Below are positions 34,501 through 45,146 of a DNA stretch of 62,500 nucleotides, piece by piece. The notes under the pieces were generated by a model. That model was not told the DNA's origin. It saw nothing but the letters and a program-made list of their open reading frames with translations, and did not search any database. This DNA comes from Mesostigma viride (taxonomy: Eukaryota > Streptophyta > Mesostigmatophyceae > Mesostigmatales > Mesostigmataceae): NCBI GenBank assembly GCA_009746045.1, contig RPFO01000645.1, positions 1 to 62,500 on the forward strand. The letters are read 5' to 3'. Both the position numbers and the translations under genes were made by a program. How positions within the stretch are numbered: the stretch's first letter is position 1; every line of letters starts with the position of its first letter.

Positions 34501-35760
34501 AAGGTGGGCCACGCTGATGTTGCCCGCTGCGCTGATGTCACGCGCAGATCTGATGTCATGTGCCTCGCTCATGTCACGCGCAACACTGATCTCATGCACT
34601 GTGCTGATGTGATGATGGACATTCAGGGCACCTCTGTTCGGCCAGCAGGGTTCCTGCATAGTCGTGTGGGTGCGCAGGCTGCTACTCTGCTCCTCGTGAA
34701 TGCCGGGAAGAAGCCTCTCCTCGCACGTATGCATCTGCCCTCATCCAGTGGTCGTCTAGTGGTCGTTAAGTGGTTGTCATGTGGTTGTCATGTGGTTGTC
34801 TATTGATCGTCAACTGGTTGTGTAGCGCCTCCCGAAAGCTGGTCATTGTTTGCGCTTTGGAAGCTGTTCCGGACACCCCATACCCAGTTCTCGTCGGACA
34901 AAAAACATGAGCATAGCTGGATACATGCGTTAACCCCTCCTTTTGTGTCATGCGCCCTGCCACCGCGGTCACGGTGCGGGGAAAACGTACCCCGGCACCA
35001 ACCTGGGGCACCGGCCAGGAGCTGGAGTTGGCGCGCGGACGGCTGCCGCAGCACGCGCAGGTGGCGCGCAAGTCCAAGGGGGGGCGCGGGGGGGGGCGGC
35101 GGCGGCACGCCAGCTGGCAGCGAGCCAGGGTCCTCGTCCAAGAAGTTTAAGAGGAACCAACAGGGAGGCGGCAAGGGCCAACCACGCGGCAAGGGAGGGG
35201 CGGGCGGCAGCAGCCACGGTATGCAGCCGCCGCGCCTGCGGTACGCGTCGCAGCCGCTCAGCTTTGTCTCCAACGGCGTGTACGACCCCAACAAGGACGA
35301 CGAGGCCATCTGGCGCGTGCAGCAGCAAACGGGTGCACAGGTACCCAGCGGTGCGCCAGGGGCAGGCCCGGGCCATGAGCAGGCCGCTGCAAGTAGTAGC
35401 GCCGGGGGTGAGTTTGCCATGGTGTCGATAGGGCTGGGTGCGGGCGGGTCGGCCGCAGTGGATGTCACCTTAGTCGCGGGCTCTGCCGGTGATCCACCCC
35501 CCAGGCACCACCATCGGCACCATCACCCTCGCAGCGTCTATGATGGTGGTGGCGGCAGCAGCGGCCGCCCCGAGCCGGTCGTAGCGGGCGGCGGGTTTGG
35601 CGAGTTTGAGCAGCACACGCTCGGCTTTGGCTCGCGCATGCTGGCCAAGATGGGCTTCAAGGGCTGCGGCAGCGGGCTTGGCAAGCACCAGCACGGACGC
35701 AGCGACCCGATCGGGGTAGTCATGCGGCCCAAGTCGCTTGGGCTGGGGGCGGATAGTTGA
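28514..35760 (+). CDS. R3H-like and G-patch domain protein (SQS1 type), seven exons
   Basis: Exons: 28514-28930, 29117-29680, 30326-30557, 31409-31500, 32068-32207, 34434-34503 and about 34917-35760, all with GT-AG borders and matching phases. The N-terminal part is Gly/Ser/Arg-rich, then highly acidic with KKKKKRLEDSFTRLRFG. Exons 5-6 (RRFVASQEDM ... VARLYRLQVSLQGSGKKR ... RRTRTTCMPEGE) resemble an R3H domain, but the signature Arg and His appear replaced. The C-terminus is a clear G-patch: FEQHTLGFGSRMLAKMGF, GCGSGLGKHQ, RPKSLGLG. Yeast Sqs1 and plant relatives share this R3H/G-patch order; G-patches activate DEAH helicases such as Prp43 in splicing and ribosome assembly. Exon 7 needs one frame change in the G runs at 35077-35100, and its acceptor (GCATAG) is weak. 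TGTAA follows at 35849. Confidence 0.85.
29688..29706 (+). repeat. Poly-G run of 19 at the start of intron 2
   Basis: Nineteen consecutive G begin seven bases after the exon-2 donor. The run length is prone to sequencing error. Confidence 0.9.
30129..30153. repeat. (TA)n microsatellite in intron 2 of the G-patch gene
   Basis: About twelve TA dinucleotides precede GCACTGTAGG. Confidence 0.9.
30609..30712. repeat. 26-bp tandem repeat, four copies, each with a tRNA B-box-like sequence on the minus strand
   Basis: The unit is TGGATTCGAACACAGGACG plus TCTACAC. On the minus strand each contains GTTCGAATCC, which matches the RNA polymerase III B-box consensus. The array lies in intron 3 of the G-patch gene. 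The leftmost copy is preceded by TGGTACCGCAC, which could be a tRNA 3' end in reverse (ending ACCA). No complete tRNA cloverleaf is present. Confidence 0.8.
31254..31405. repeat. ~29-bp tandem repeat, five copies, ending at the exon-4 acceptor
   Basis: The unit is CGGTCGCCCTATTGCCCT plus a variable end of ATCGTGCGTGC or GTGATGGTGT, alternating. The array stops at the GTCTCCAG acceptor of exon 4, so the final part of intron 3 is made of repeat. Confidence 0.85.
31501..32067 (+). other. Intron 4 of the G-patch gene
   Basis: The intron contains a 21-bp duplication (GCGGGTATAGTGAACAAGGT, twice, about 31651-31689) and a T/C-rich acceptor tract ending in CCCCCAG. No gene was seen inside. Confidence 0.6.
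32691..34252. repeat. 44-bp tandem array in intron 5, itself a dimer of 22-bp half units
   Basis: Half unit 1 is AACAAGAGGGTAGCCATTGA plus TT; half unit 2 is AACAAGCGTGTAGCCGTTAA plus TC. The halves align without gaps, so the 44-bp unit arose from a 22-bp ancestor. About 34 dimers are present, with variants TTGATT, TCGATT, CTAATT and TGTGGCC or TGTAGCC. Blocks of several units are themselves repeated (compare about 33660-33850 with 33900-34100). The first ~40 bp are degenerate. The intron also has a G17 run at 32450-32466. Confidence 0.95.
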
Positions 35761-35848
35761 GGGGAGAGGGGACAGGGCGGACGGTGGAGGGGTGGTCCAA
35801 GACAGGTTTGGCATGGATGGTGAAGGATACTGCACCGCAGGAAGAAAG

Positions 35849-35853
35849 TGTAA
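35849..35853 (+). terminator. Candidate poly(A) signal TGTAA of the G-patch gene
   Basis: TGTAA lies 89 bp after the stop codon at 35758-35760, the usual distance for chlorophyte genes. Confidence 0.5.
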
Positions 35854-36239
35854 AATGAAGGGGGGTAGGAAAGCATAGTGCGCTGGTTCAACCTGGGGTG
35901 TGCACACACGGCTCAAAGTGCCACGGGACCCAAATGTCCAGTTTCGAGGTCGCATATGCTGCTTTCACAGCTTTGACTGTTCTGTATGCGTTGCTGTAGA
36001 GTATGTACAGGGCTTTGCTCAGCACTATTGCGGCACCTGTAGCGCAAGACTTTTTGTACAAAGCAAGGACGGGGCTTCCAGCCCTTGAATTTGTAGGGTT
36101 GCACATGACGTTTGTACATATCAACATTGCTTTGGCCTGAATTCATGCAGGCAGAGTTTTCAAGCGGAAAAGAAAGTCGATAAAAGTGTAAGTACTTGCA
36201 CATGGGCATGCCATGCACGGAATACTAGTTATTAAATTA
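35854..36239. other. Intergenic, no gene seen
   Basis: Ordinary AT-richer sequence after the G-patch gene with no convincing open frame. It ends at the AT-rich tail of a minus-strand retroelement fragment. Confidence 0.5.
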
Positions 36240-36601
36240 AATTATATTATATTATAACATGACTCCGTTGGGAGATCATGTAGTGCTCACATATTCCTTG
36301 CTGGATGGGTGGAGGTGGGCGAAGCCGCGTAATCGAACTAACCTAACTCTAAGCTATCTAGTCTAGAAAATCCTAACTACACTACTCAGCAAAACGCCCC
36401 TTCCGCTTGTGGGGAGGGGGCTTGCCCACAGGGGCTGGCGTGTGAGCCTGGACAATCGTCTGCCACCTCTTCTTGTTCTGCATAGCAGTCCAAAGAAGAG
36501 AGAGGGACTGAATGCGGTGTTCAAACTGAGCTGGGACAACTAGGTCGGCCAGCAACATCCGGGTGTAGTTCATGGCAGGTTTGGCATGGCCCATCCACAA
36601 C
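36240..36601 (-). mobile_element. Minus-strand retroelement 3' end with a possible ORF2 C-terminus
   Basis: On the minus strand a frame ending at 36382 reads ...NYTRMLLADLVVPAQFEHRI ... KPPPHKRKGRFAE and stops. Then follow a short 3' UTR, the CTCCCAACGGAG hairpin (36262-36275) and an AT-rich tail. This hairpin is the one ending copies A and C, but the coding end is unlike ORF1. It may therefore be the C-terminus of the ORF2 of an autonomous partner. Confidence 0.45.
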
Positions 36602-37621
36602 GTACGACGTGCACATGACCCTGCGCCACACCGTCCTGTGCAGCCACTTCCAGCTCACTAAAGCCGCCATCATCGCTCAGCTCCGCACCCCAGCAGGGCG
36701 GCCTGCGCAGCCGGCCACATCGGCTTCCTCCCTTTGTAAGGATGACATCCGAGCAGTGCTGGAGGAGCACGTGACCGGCCTGGCCGTTGGCCGAGAAGCT
36801 CACCGACCAGACCCCTCAAGCCTGGTGAGATGTCAACCACCCTTGCCGACGAGCTCAAGGACCAGCTTCTTCTTACCCTCATGGGCCTGGTAGGTGAGGT
36901 ACAACTGCGTGGGTGCCACCGCCTTCCCCACTCACGGGACAAGGCGGCTCCCCCACCAGTCCTGCTCACCAAGTCCCCTCCCGTGCTCAAGGACAAGCAG
37001 CGGTTCCTTTCTCGTCGCAAGAGGTTGCACGACCTCACCTGGATGCTGGACGACGACCTGACCCCCGCTCAGCAGCAGCAGCGACGCGACCTGTGGCCGG
37101 AATACCTCTGCCACAAGCAGGACCCCCAGAAGCCAAAGGTGTACTGGAGGGGCGGGGACCTGATGATCAACCACAAGATGTGGACGCCCCCTGCGGGCTA
37201 GAATAGCTTGTATAATAGCCCTAGCTTGTATCCATTGGTAGTCACTGCCGCCATGGCAGCCATGCCTAGAATGTTTGCCTAGCTGTGCCATACCTAGTCA
37301 CGTGCACCGCCAACACACGGTACACAACCAGCGATAGCCTTAGCTTAGTAGTCCTTGTACAGCCATGCTACGTCCTGGCTATGCTCAGATTACTTGCCAC
37401 GCTCCTTGTTATGATATGCTCACATGGGTCTTATTGCACCCACAGATCTTGCCGGATCGTTTATCGTGTCCAATTGCAGCTGTGGCATGCATGCCTCTGC
37501 CATGAAGGAGAAAGCCTGGGGTCTCTGCCCTTCCTTCCTGTTGTGCACACACAGGGATTAAAAGCACTTCGGTGCTCCGTGACTCCCCAACGCGAGCACG
37601 AGTTTAATTAATTAATTAATT
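36602..37621 (+). mobile_element. Truncated ORF1-only retroelement, family 2 (copy D)
   Basis: The copy has a frameshifted ORF1 remnant: VLEEHVTGLAVG near 36760, then ADELKDQLLLTLMGLVGEVQ and LDDDLTPAQQQQRRDLWPEY, ending at WTPPAG and TAG at 37201. The 3' UTR (37202-37600) contains ATGGGTCTTATTGCACCCAC. It ends with the hairpin GTGCTCCGTGACTCCCCAAC...GCGAGCAC and a (TTAA)n tail. It abuts a minus-strand fragment on its left. No target-site duplication was found. Confidence 0.75.
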
Positions 37622-38428
37622 GTTTTGGGGTCGCAAAGTAATTCGACGCAATGTGATTTTGACCACTACGGTAGTGCAGGCCTGCTCCAGATCTCATGGC
37701 ATAACTGCATCGTGGATGCATGGCGGTGATGAAAGGGTACCTAGGGGCTCGGCTGGCAGCCTGGGTCCAATTAACCAATAGGTCTGGCACCGCTCGGTAG
37801 CCTGCATTGAAAAGGGGAAGGAGCCAACAGATTTCCGCCCACAGGACTGAACGACAGAGCCTATAAAAACGCCGCTGGGGCCAGCCGGGCTGCGCGGCCG
37901 GCCGGGTCACTCATCGAGACCGCAGCCACCCATCGGCCGCCGGGCAGGGAAACTGGATGCGGATATAGAATGAGCCGGGAGATCGGGGCCGGGAACCACT
38001 AATCTGTGCCAAGGCGCCGGCCGACTGAATGCATTCGTCGTGGCCCTCGGCGGCCAGCCGGACCTGGGCATGGCCTGGAGGGGCGGCGCCCCAACGGGAG
38101 CCAATAAAGGACGCGAGGGTGCGCGCAAAACCAGAGAAGCAGCCCCTAATTGGTCAGCGAATCATGAACTGAAGGCGAGCAATCCATGGCATGCAAGACC
38201 TCGGCGGGTCGCTCCTCGATGGCGGCCCGCAGGGCGTCGATAATGTCCAAAATCGCGGTCGCCGACCGGAATGCCGGGGACGTCCAACCCATGCGGAGAC
38301 TTTCGTACCGTTCGTTCCGGCCCTTGAGGAGCTGCGGCGGAAAGCCCGAGCAATCACCCTGGGGCGAGTACACCGCGCATAATTTGGCCAGGGTCAACTC
38401 GAAGTTGATGTCAGCCATGTACGGCCGT

Positions 38429-40390
38429 GCATGGCACAACAAGGTTCCCACAGGATTCCGGCCACGAGGTAGCCATGGCTGTCGGAGCTCATAACTTTCA
38501 CGTTTGAGCACCGAATTTAGCCGTGAATATCACTATCGCTTCGTCTTTCTAAGACGCACATGCTGATATAATTTTCCGAATCTAAAACGCAATATATGGC
38601 GAACAAACGCGCCTCGACGCAACGCAGCCTGGCGGCTGCGCTCGGCAATGAAAATACGTCTGCAGCTCAGGCTGCAGCTTCGCCTTCAGGTCCGGCAGGC
38701 GGCGATGACACTAGTCGTGCACTGGTGGTCGTCCAGCAACCCCCCGGGCTTAACGCCTCGCCATCTGCATCGCCTGACCCCAAGCGCACCCGCCCAGCCG
38801 ACGACACAGGAGGGTCTTCACGCCCAGAACCGAGCTTTCGGCCCCGGCCTTTCAAGGTCGCAGATTACGACTGGGCCACCATTTCTCCGACCGATGCTAT
38901 GCGCTGCATCTTCTTCGGGGATTACGCTTCGCTTTACGACCTGTGCCTCCATTTCCACTCCATCAATCGCCTCCTCTGCCCAGACGGCCGCCGCTGGGAC
39001 AACATCTACGGGCTGTCCGGCTGCGTCCGCCCCCATCTCCAGCACGCCATCCTCAACTCCCTTCTCCAGCGCTCTGACGGCGAGATCTGGGCTCCACCCC
39101 TTTCCGTCCCCACCCTCCGCTCCATCCTCACGGAAGCCTTTCAGCAGCACGTGACCCCCCTTGCTGCCGACATAGCAGCAATCGGCGGCACGCTGACTGC
39201 TGAACTTGCTCACATTTCCACCGCCGCCGCCTCCACCTCCACGGCCATTTCCGCCTCCACTGCCGACATCAAAGCCCAGCTCCTCGACCTCGACCAACGC
39301 CTTCAAGCCACCGCCAACGCCCTTGAGAGCTTGCATGACACCGCCGGCCTCACCGCCCAAGCGGTGAAGGACATCGCCGCCCAGCCGACGCCTGCTGGCC
39401 CGGCCGGCGATGCTCCCTCCACCTGGGCGGACTTGCTTAAGCAGCACACCACCTCCACCACCTCCACCATCTCGGCACAACTCAAGCAACAAGCCCTCGA
39501 CCTTCGCGAGGACACCGACATCGCCCGGCGCAGCCACAATGTCATCGTCAAGCACTTCGACCAGCCGGCAGGTGAGACCTCCACGAGCCTTCTTGAGGCA
39601 TTTAAGCGCGACATTCTTGCCCCCATGCTACTCACTGGTGAGCTGGACATGTCGGCTGTCCGCCTCCCCCGCGCGCGGGGGAAGGCTGGCCCGGCACCCG
39701 TGCTCCTCACCTTTAAGTACATGGCGGACAAGCTGTCGTTCCTTAAATGCCGCAAGAATTAAGCTCTCAAGGACTCGCTTCACGCTGGACGACGACTTGA
39801 CCCTGGCCCAGCAACAGCGGCGACGCGAGCTATGGCCGACCTACCTTCAGCTCCGGCACAGCGCAGGGGGGAAGCCGGTATACTGGAGGGGGGCGGTCAT
39901 CCACGTTGACCACAAGCCCTGGCAGCCCCCTCCTGCCACCCCAGACTAGGGAATTCATACCAGTAGTGTAGATTAGTCAGGCTTAGCCTAGCATGTGGCC
40001 CACGCGCATGTGCGCCCATAACGGCCCCCATGGATGTTGTCTACAGAATTTAGCCAAGCCCTGCCTATAAAGGGACCCCCATGGATGTTGCATTAAGAAT
40101 TTCGCCATGCTATGCCATGCAGAGAGATGCTCTCTGTAGAGAAGCCATGTCCTAGCTCTTGTATAGCCATGATGATCTTCCCCACCTATGACAGGCTCCC
40201 CTTCGTTGGGTGCTGCCTGAAACTCTGGGTGGTGCAGGTGCCCTAGTGCACCTAGAGCAAGTGTTGTTTACATTCCCACCCTTGCAGGAAGTAGCTTAGA
40301 ATGTATGATAGGCCATATGCCCCTTCTCTGGGCTATGTGCTACATATACTCCCAACGGAGTTATGTTACAATTCAATTCAATTCAATTCA
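38429..40390 (+). mobile_element. ORF1-only retroelement copy C, nested in the RT element, 12-bp target-site duplication
   Basis: ATGTACGGCCGT occurs on both sides (38417-38428 and 40391-40402). The 5' UTR from GCCACGAGGTAGCC matches copy A. The 3' UTR carries the CTCCCAACGGAG hairpin and an (AATTC)n tail. It interrupts the minus-strand RT remnant precisely between its YLDD region and the following segment. The perfect duplication and nearly intact ORF1 suggest a recent insertion. Confidence 0.9.
38596..39949 (+). CDS. ORF1-like protein of copy C, best preserved, one late frameshift
   Basis: The frame is open from MANKRASTQRSLAAALGNEN for 388 codons and then breaks near 39755 (FLKCRKN stop). 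The C-terminal module continues in another frame as LDDDLTLAQQQRRRELWPTY, VYWRGAVIHVDHKPW and stops at 39949. Order: Ala/Ser/Pro-rich N-terminus; a conserved block (DAMRCIFFGDYASLYDLCLH); QQHVTPLAADIAAIGGT; coiled-coil-like LDLREDTDIARRSHNVIVKH; and an RRM-like part (LPRARGKAGPAPVLLTFKY). It probably binds RNA, as L1 ORF1 does. No ORF2 follows. Confidence 0.75.
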
Positions 40391-41960
40391 ATGTACGGCC
40401 GTCTGCAGGGCCAGAAGGGCTGCGTTGGTGTCCTGCACGGTGCCCATGCACATGAGGTAGATGTCGTCCAGGTATGCCATGCATGGTGTGGCAACCGTCG
40501 AATATGAGCGGCGTACGTGGACCGCACGGAGGCGGCAAATTACCTGGAGGGGGGCCGGGCGGCAAAGTACACGGGGGCACCATGGAAGGTCGCCTTAAGC
40601 TGGGTGCCAGGCCTCGACGGCAAGTCGGTGCACGTGCCGTCCCCCATAGTGTAAACCAGTTGACCCGGCTGCATGGCCGTAGCACATGGCGGTCCAAGCG
40701 TATAACAGGTCCTCGAAGAGCAGCCTCCACAAGCGCCGCAAACATATGCGCATGCGGGACAGGTTGTTGAAGGCGTCAAGTGGCCGAGTACGTCAACGTT
40801 ACGACAACGTACCGCATGGGTGGCTGGCCGGGGTGGGCCCTCAAGATCAGTATATGCATGAACGGAATGGATATGATGACATCGGCCCCACCTTTCATTG
40901 GTCGCCACCCCCAGCTGGGCGGCCACAGATCGAGGTCTCGCCCACCGCGAGGGTGGGGCAGAAAAATTCACGGAGCCTTACTTGGCGCTTTTTGGCGGCA
41001 AATCAAGTGCTTTGCCCTCCAATTTTATTGCGGAGCACCTCGCCGCATGCAATAGGGCGCACCTTGCCCACGGGGGGGCAAGACACCCTTGAGCCTCAAG
41101 GGTAGAGCCAGGAGGCGTGCGCCCGCGAGCCACTCGGACAGAGAACTCCGGCTGAGGCGCGCGCCGCGCGCAGCCGGCGGGGGGGACGCGATCGACCTGC
41201 CGCCATGTCGGTGAGGGTGTCAAAGAGAAGGTCCTCGCCACCGTGCCCCACCAGCACCTCCAAGTGCTAGTAGCGCCAGGCCGACGACCCCGTGGAGGAA
41301 GCCCGCGGAAGTTCACGTTGCACCTCCAAGAAGCAGTCATGGCCCAGCAGGACTGGGGCGCCGACGGGGGCAGGCGCGGGGAGCTGAAACCCAGGCTTCG
41401 CGGGGTGGAGAGCCTCCAGCGCCGCTAGGGTAGCTGCATTAGCGGGGGGCAGCTTGGCCATTTCCAAGCGGGTCATTGCCTGGCTAAGCTGACCCTCACG
41501 GACGAGGCGGAGCCGCGGAGGACAAATTGATGGCCATGCGTCCGAAGGATCTCGACCTCCCCCGACAGCCGGGCGGTGCGCCGGGGGGCGGCACCCCAGA
41601 CAGCCCCTCCCAGTCCCCCTGCAGAAAGCGGCGCCTAACGGGCGATCGATAACCGCACCCTGGAGGTCGCGCACGCCGGCCGCGCCCGAGCGGGGCCTGA
41701 GGAGCAAGCGGGGGGCCACCAGGTAAAATTTGAACCCAAGCGGTACATCCGGAGCGGCGTGCCGCATGCGCTGCAAAGAAATGCGAGCGCATATTGCGCG
41801 AACAGGTTGCGCGCATGGTGGGGAAGGTTGACCCAAGCCAGGGTGCAGGGTGGACGCCGCCGTTTGATGGCACATGCATCCCAGCTAGCGCAGGCCTTTG
41901 TATGCCCTCGGTCTGCCCGGTCTAGCCTAGAATCAAGCCTTGCTCACGGGTGGGGACATC

Positions 41961-43366
41961 AGTGAATACTGTCTATGCACGGATATGATGCACCACCGTG
42001 GTACACGGCCTAAATCGTGATGATGCACCGTCATTTATGGTACACGGCCTGCAAAAAAAGACCGGCCAGCTGTGGTTCAGCCCGAGAGTCATGAAATCAT
42101 ACGACAGCGAGTCGATTCACGCACGCAACATTGTTTGCCCAAAATGCCGAACCAAGACCGCTGATTACGTCCATATCGCCTTTTGAACGCCATGAACAGC
42201 TGCGCTCGCTCTACTTACTTCGCGAAGCAGCTGCACTGCGATACAAGGGAGGTGATGACTCCTCTCGAGGGAGCATTTCAATTTTTGAACTCTTGGAGGT
42301 GCAGTTGAACATGCTGCACAGCATGTGTACCCAATTATGATTAAGTCAGTTTTTAACCGTACTAGCTAGTACTAGACCCACGGATCTTTTCGAGCATCAT
42401 GCAAAACTATACGTCCCTGGGCCCGCTGCTTAGGAAAATACGGTGGAAAAGCACGTTGGGAAAGGTGTAGACATAAGAAAAAGATAAGCGCGCACTCGAT
42501 TTCACGCACCAGCTGCAGTCGTCGACAATTTCTGGCCACATGCACACGTCATGCGCACGGTGTGGGATCGAGCGCTGATCTGGGCTGTGTGTGCTCGGAA
42601 TTTGATCGAGGAATGCACGTAGCAAGGCCGCAGACTTTACTGATTTAAGGATGCCATGTGCTGGTGGACGCCAGCCACGTGTAAGACAAAGGACTTAGCC
42701 GTACAATTCTGCCGGGGATGAAAACGAGTTATTACAAGCGATACTGGGCATCCGTGCGCCACGTGGCCAGTAACTTTTTACGTCTACAGGATTATAGTAG
42801 CCTCGCTATAGAAGCCGGTGTCGATCACAAATGCGAGGTTGCAACAGGCGCGATTTTCGTTGCGGAACTCCGACAAATTTGCGAGAAGCCATGGCTGTAG
42901 CAGCCGAGAAAGCTCTGCGAGATCACGCTGGAAGTTCTCTCCTGAAGGTAAGCTGTTATTTTTTTCCCGTTGGAACACATTCCATGGCGAATTCAACGTG
43001 AGCGCCGCGTAAGCCTTGTTTGGGCAGGATCCTTTTTTGTTCCCTGCCTTCGACTATACGAGCGAAGAAATCTAAGTCGGTGCCTTTTTTTTCAGTGTGC
43101 ACGGTGGCATTCCGCCCAGCAAGCAGCGCAGGTAGCAGGCCTCCGGTGGTAGTATACACCCCTGCCACTGTAAATCTGTAATGCGATAGACTTCAGTGTC
43201 TATCACACCGTGCAGGGACCGTAATGCCCTCTGTTACTGAAACTCGTGTCTTCTTCGTGGCCATGCTGTAGTTGCTAACGGCATCACTGCGACCCAACTG
43301 CCGCTTTCCCAGTTGCGCCCTCCTCAGGTTGACTGCATTACTCTGCAACCCGGCTGACATCCTGAT
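41961..43366. other. Intergenic, no confident gene
   Basis: A short imperfect duplication (GATGCACC ... GGTACACGGCCT, twice) occurs at 41985-42050. Several short frames exist but none has coding character. The 5' UTR of the secreted-protein gene may lie at the right end. Nothing else is supported. Confidence 0.4.
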
Positions 43367-44245
43367 ATGAAGCGCACCACGATCCTGGTTTTTCTCTTCC
43401 TGGCGATCGTTGCGGCCTGCAACTACCTCTGTGTCGTGCAAGCTCAACCCGTTGATGCTGGCGTGCCGATATGGGAAATACCGGAACATATGAAAGAAGG
43501 TACTTGACAGTGTGCCTCTCACATGCCTTCTGTGGGGGGCGAGAATTGAGTATGGCATGTATGTCCCTGTCTATCGCGGCTGCCTCAGCAGATTGGCCAG
43601 GTTTGTTTAGGCAGATGTACTAGGCTCTCCTGGACTGGTTTTCTTAGGGTTCTGGCCTTTGGCCTGGTTACTAGTGGGGTCGTGCATAGTAATTTTGCGC
43701 GAGACAGGAACAAGTTGGTAGCGATCACTTTTGTTACAAGTCCTTAGTAGTTTCACTTCTTCCCTAGTTCATGCTAGTTTCCTCGGACTTGCGAAGGATG
43801 TGTAGCAACAATAGATGTGCTTCTTGCACTTAGTCCTGCAAAGCTAGGTAAGCAGTGCATCATATCCATTCCTTCGCTTGCCTCCGTACGTCCGGAGAAC
43901 CGCACGTGGGTTACTATGAACTGTTCGAGTAGGTTCTTGATTGCTGCACAACTATCCCTGATTGATCAACAACAAGAAGGGCGCAGGAGGAGCTAGCGCG
44001 TTCTCTCATTGTCTGACAGGCAAGCCAGCACGCCACAGGCTGGTGCACGTGCCCTGCAGAAGGCTCAGCAAACGTTTACCGCTTGCTATGTGGTAATTCC
44101 TCCTCTTGCAGAGCTGAAGTACTTGGAAGACACCATTCCTGGCCAGCTGGAAGAGATCACGCAGAGAGTGCAGGAGCTCCTAGAGAATGGCATGCACCCG
44201 TCCCTGTACCAGCCCCCAACGGCACCCAGTGGCCCCGGGTATTAA
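43367..44245 (+). CDS. Small predicted secreted protein, two exons (43367-43499, 44112-44245)
   Basis: Exon 1 starts at ATG 43367 and encodes a textbook signal peptide: MKRTTILVFLFLAIVAACNY, then LCVVQA with likely cleavage after Ala, then QPVDAGVPIWEIPEHMKE. It ends at AAG|GTACTT in phase 1. A T/C-rich acceptor (CCTCCTCTTGCAG) at 44110-44111 opens exon 2 with two bases that complete a Glu codon. Exon 2 reads LKYLEDTIPGQLEEITQRVQ, ELLENGMHPSLYQPP and ends APSGPGY. The product is about 88 residues, or about 62 after cleavage, with an amphipathic helix and a Pro-rich tail. No family recognised. A small extra exon between them cannot be excluded. Confidence 0.55.
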
Positions 44246-45146
44246 CTTGTCGCAGTTGTATAGATCCTTGAGCACCGGCACCATCACACATGATGGCCCC
44301 CAATTAATTATTTATTCATACCCGTTGAGGTTTAAGTCATGCAATGGACTTGGGCTGGTCCTTATATATCCCGGACTGGTGCACAGCAAGCGCAGTTGAT
44401 AAGGTCAATGCCGCAATAGCGTGCACATGGCAACTTGCATGCTTATTGCTTGCAACTTGGCGCCATCCAAAGTGTACGTCCTGGTCAATGTGCATGTATA
44501 ACATCAAGGAGACAACCAGCGCAGGCCAGAAATCGGGAGAATCCGGATAACATGCTCGTGTGGGATCGTCGGTGCACGGCATGGATGTGAAGTACTTAAA
44601 ACGCGCACAGTGGCCATCAATCAACTACTGTGCATGCACATTCACTTGCATGTTGTGAACACCCCGAATATACAGCCTGAAGATCCAGCTACCATGGTCC
44701 AGACTTTCCAGATCGATCTCTGGTCTGCACTGCATCTGACTAGCACATTAATATAGACTGAAAGTTTACATGGGGTATATGCATTGATTAGTGCATTCAC
44801 GCGCCTCGGTTGCATGGAGAGTCACGAGGTACCAACTTTTAATTGAGTCGTTATGGATCTTTCATCCCTGTGAGTTGCTCAGAAAGAAAGGGTCATGGGC
44901 CCCCGGGCCCCCTTCTCTTATTGCGCCTTGAAAGGCAGGCTACAGGTTCAATTAATGTGTATATACGTGCATGTCTACACGCACAGTCGATCCGGACGAT
45001 ACATGCATTATTATTTTAATTAATGAATTGATGAATTAATAAGCACATGACTGCATCACGTGGACGTGCCAATACAGAGTAAAGGAACCTTGAACCTTCA
45101 ACATGCATAAATAGGTATTGATCTACGCGATCTACGTGCATGTGCA
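44246..45146. other. Intergenic, no gene seen
   Basis: The sequence is rich in TGCATG/CATGCA words and mildly AT-rich. No coding or RNA gene supported. Confidence 0.4.

Larger units (their letters stand above)
37640..41960 (-). mobile_element. Degenerate reverse-transcriptase element on the minus strand, split by copy C
   Basis: Read right to left: a region with LVREGQLSQAMTRLEMAKL and TLAALEALHPAKP (41267-41560), typical of the segment ahead of RT in such pol proteins; then, after frame changes, the RT catalytic words AYLDDIYLMC (about 40450). The sequence breaks at 40391 and resumes at 38428 with LAKLCAVYSPQGDCSGFPP, which normally follows the YLDD box. Stops and frame changes are numerous, so it is dead. 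The exact ends and superfamily are uncertain. 37640-38150 shows only weak coding character. Confidence 0.6.
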
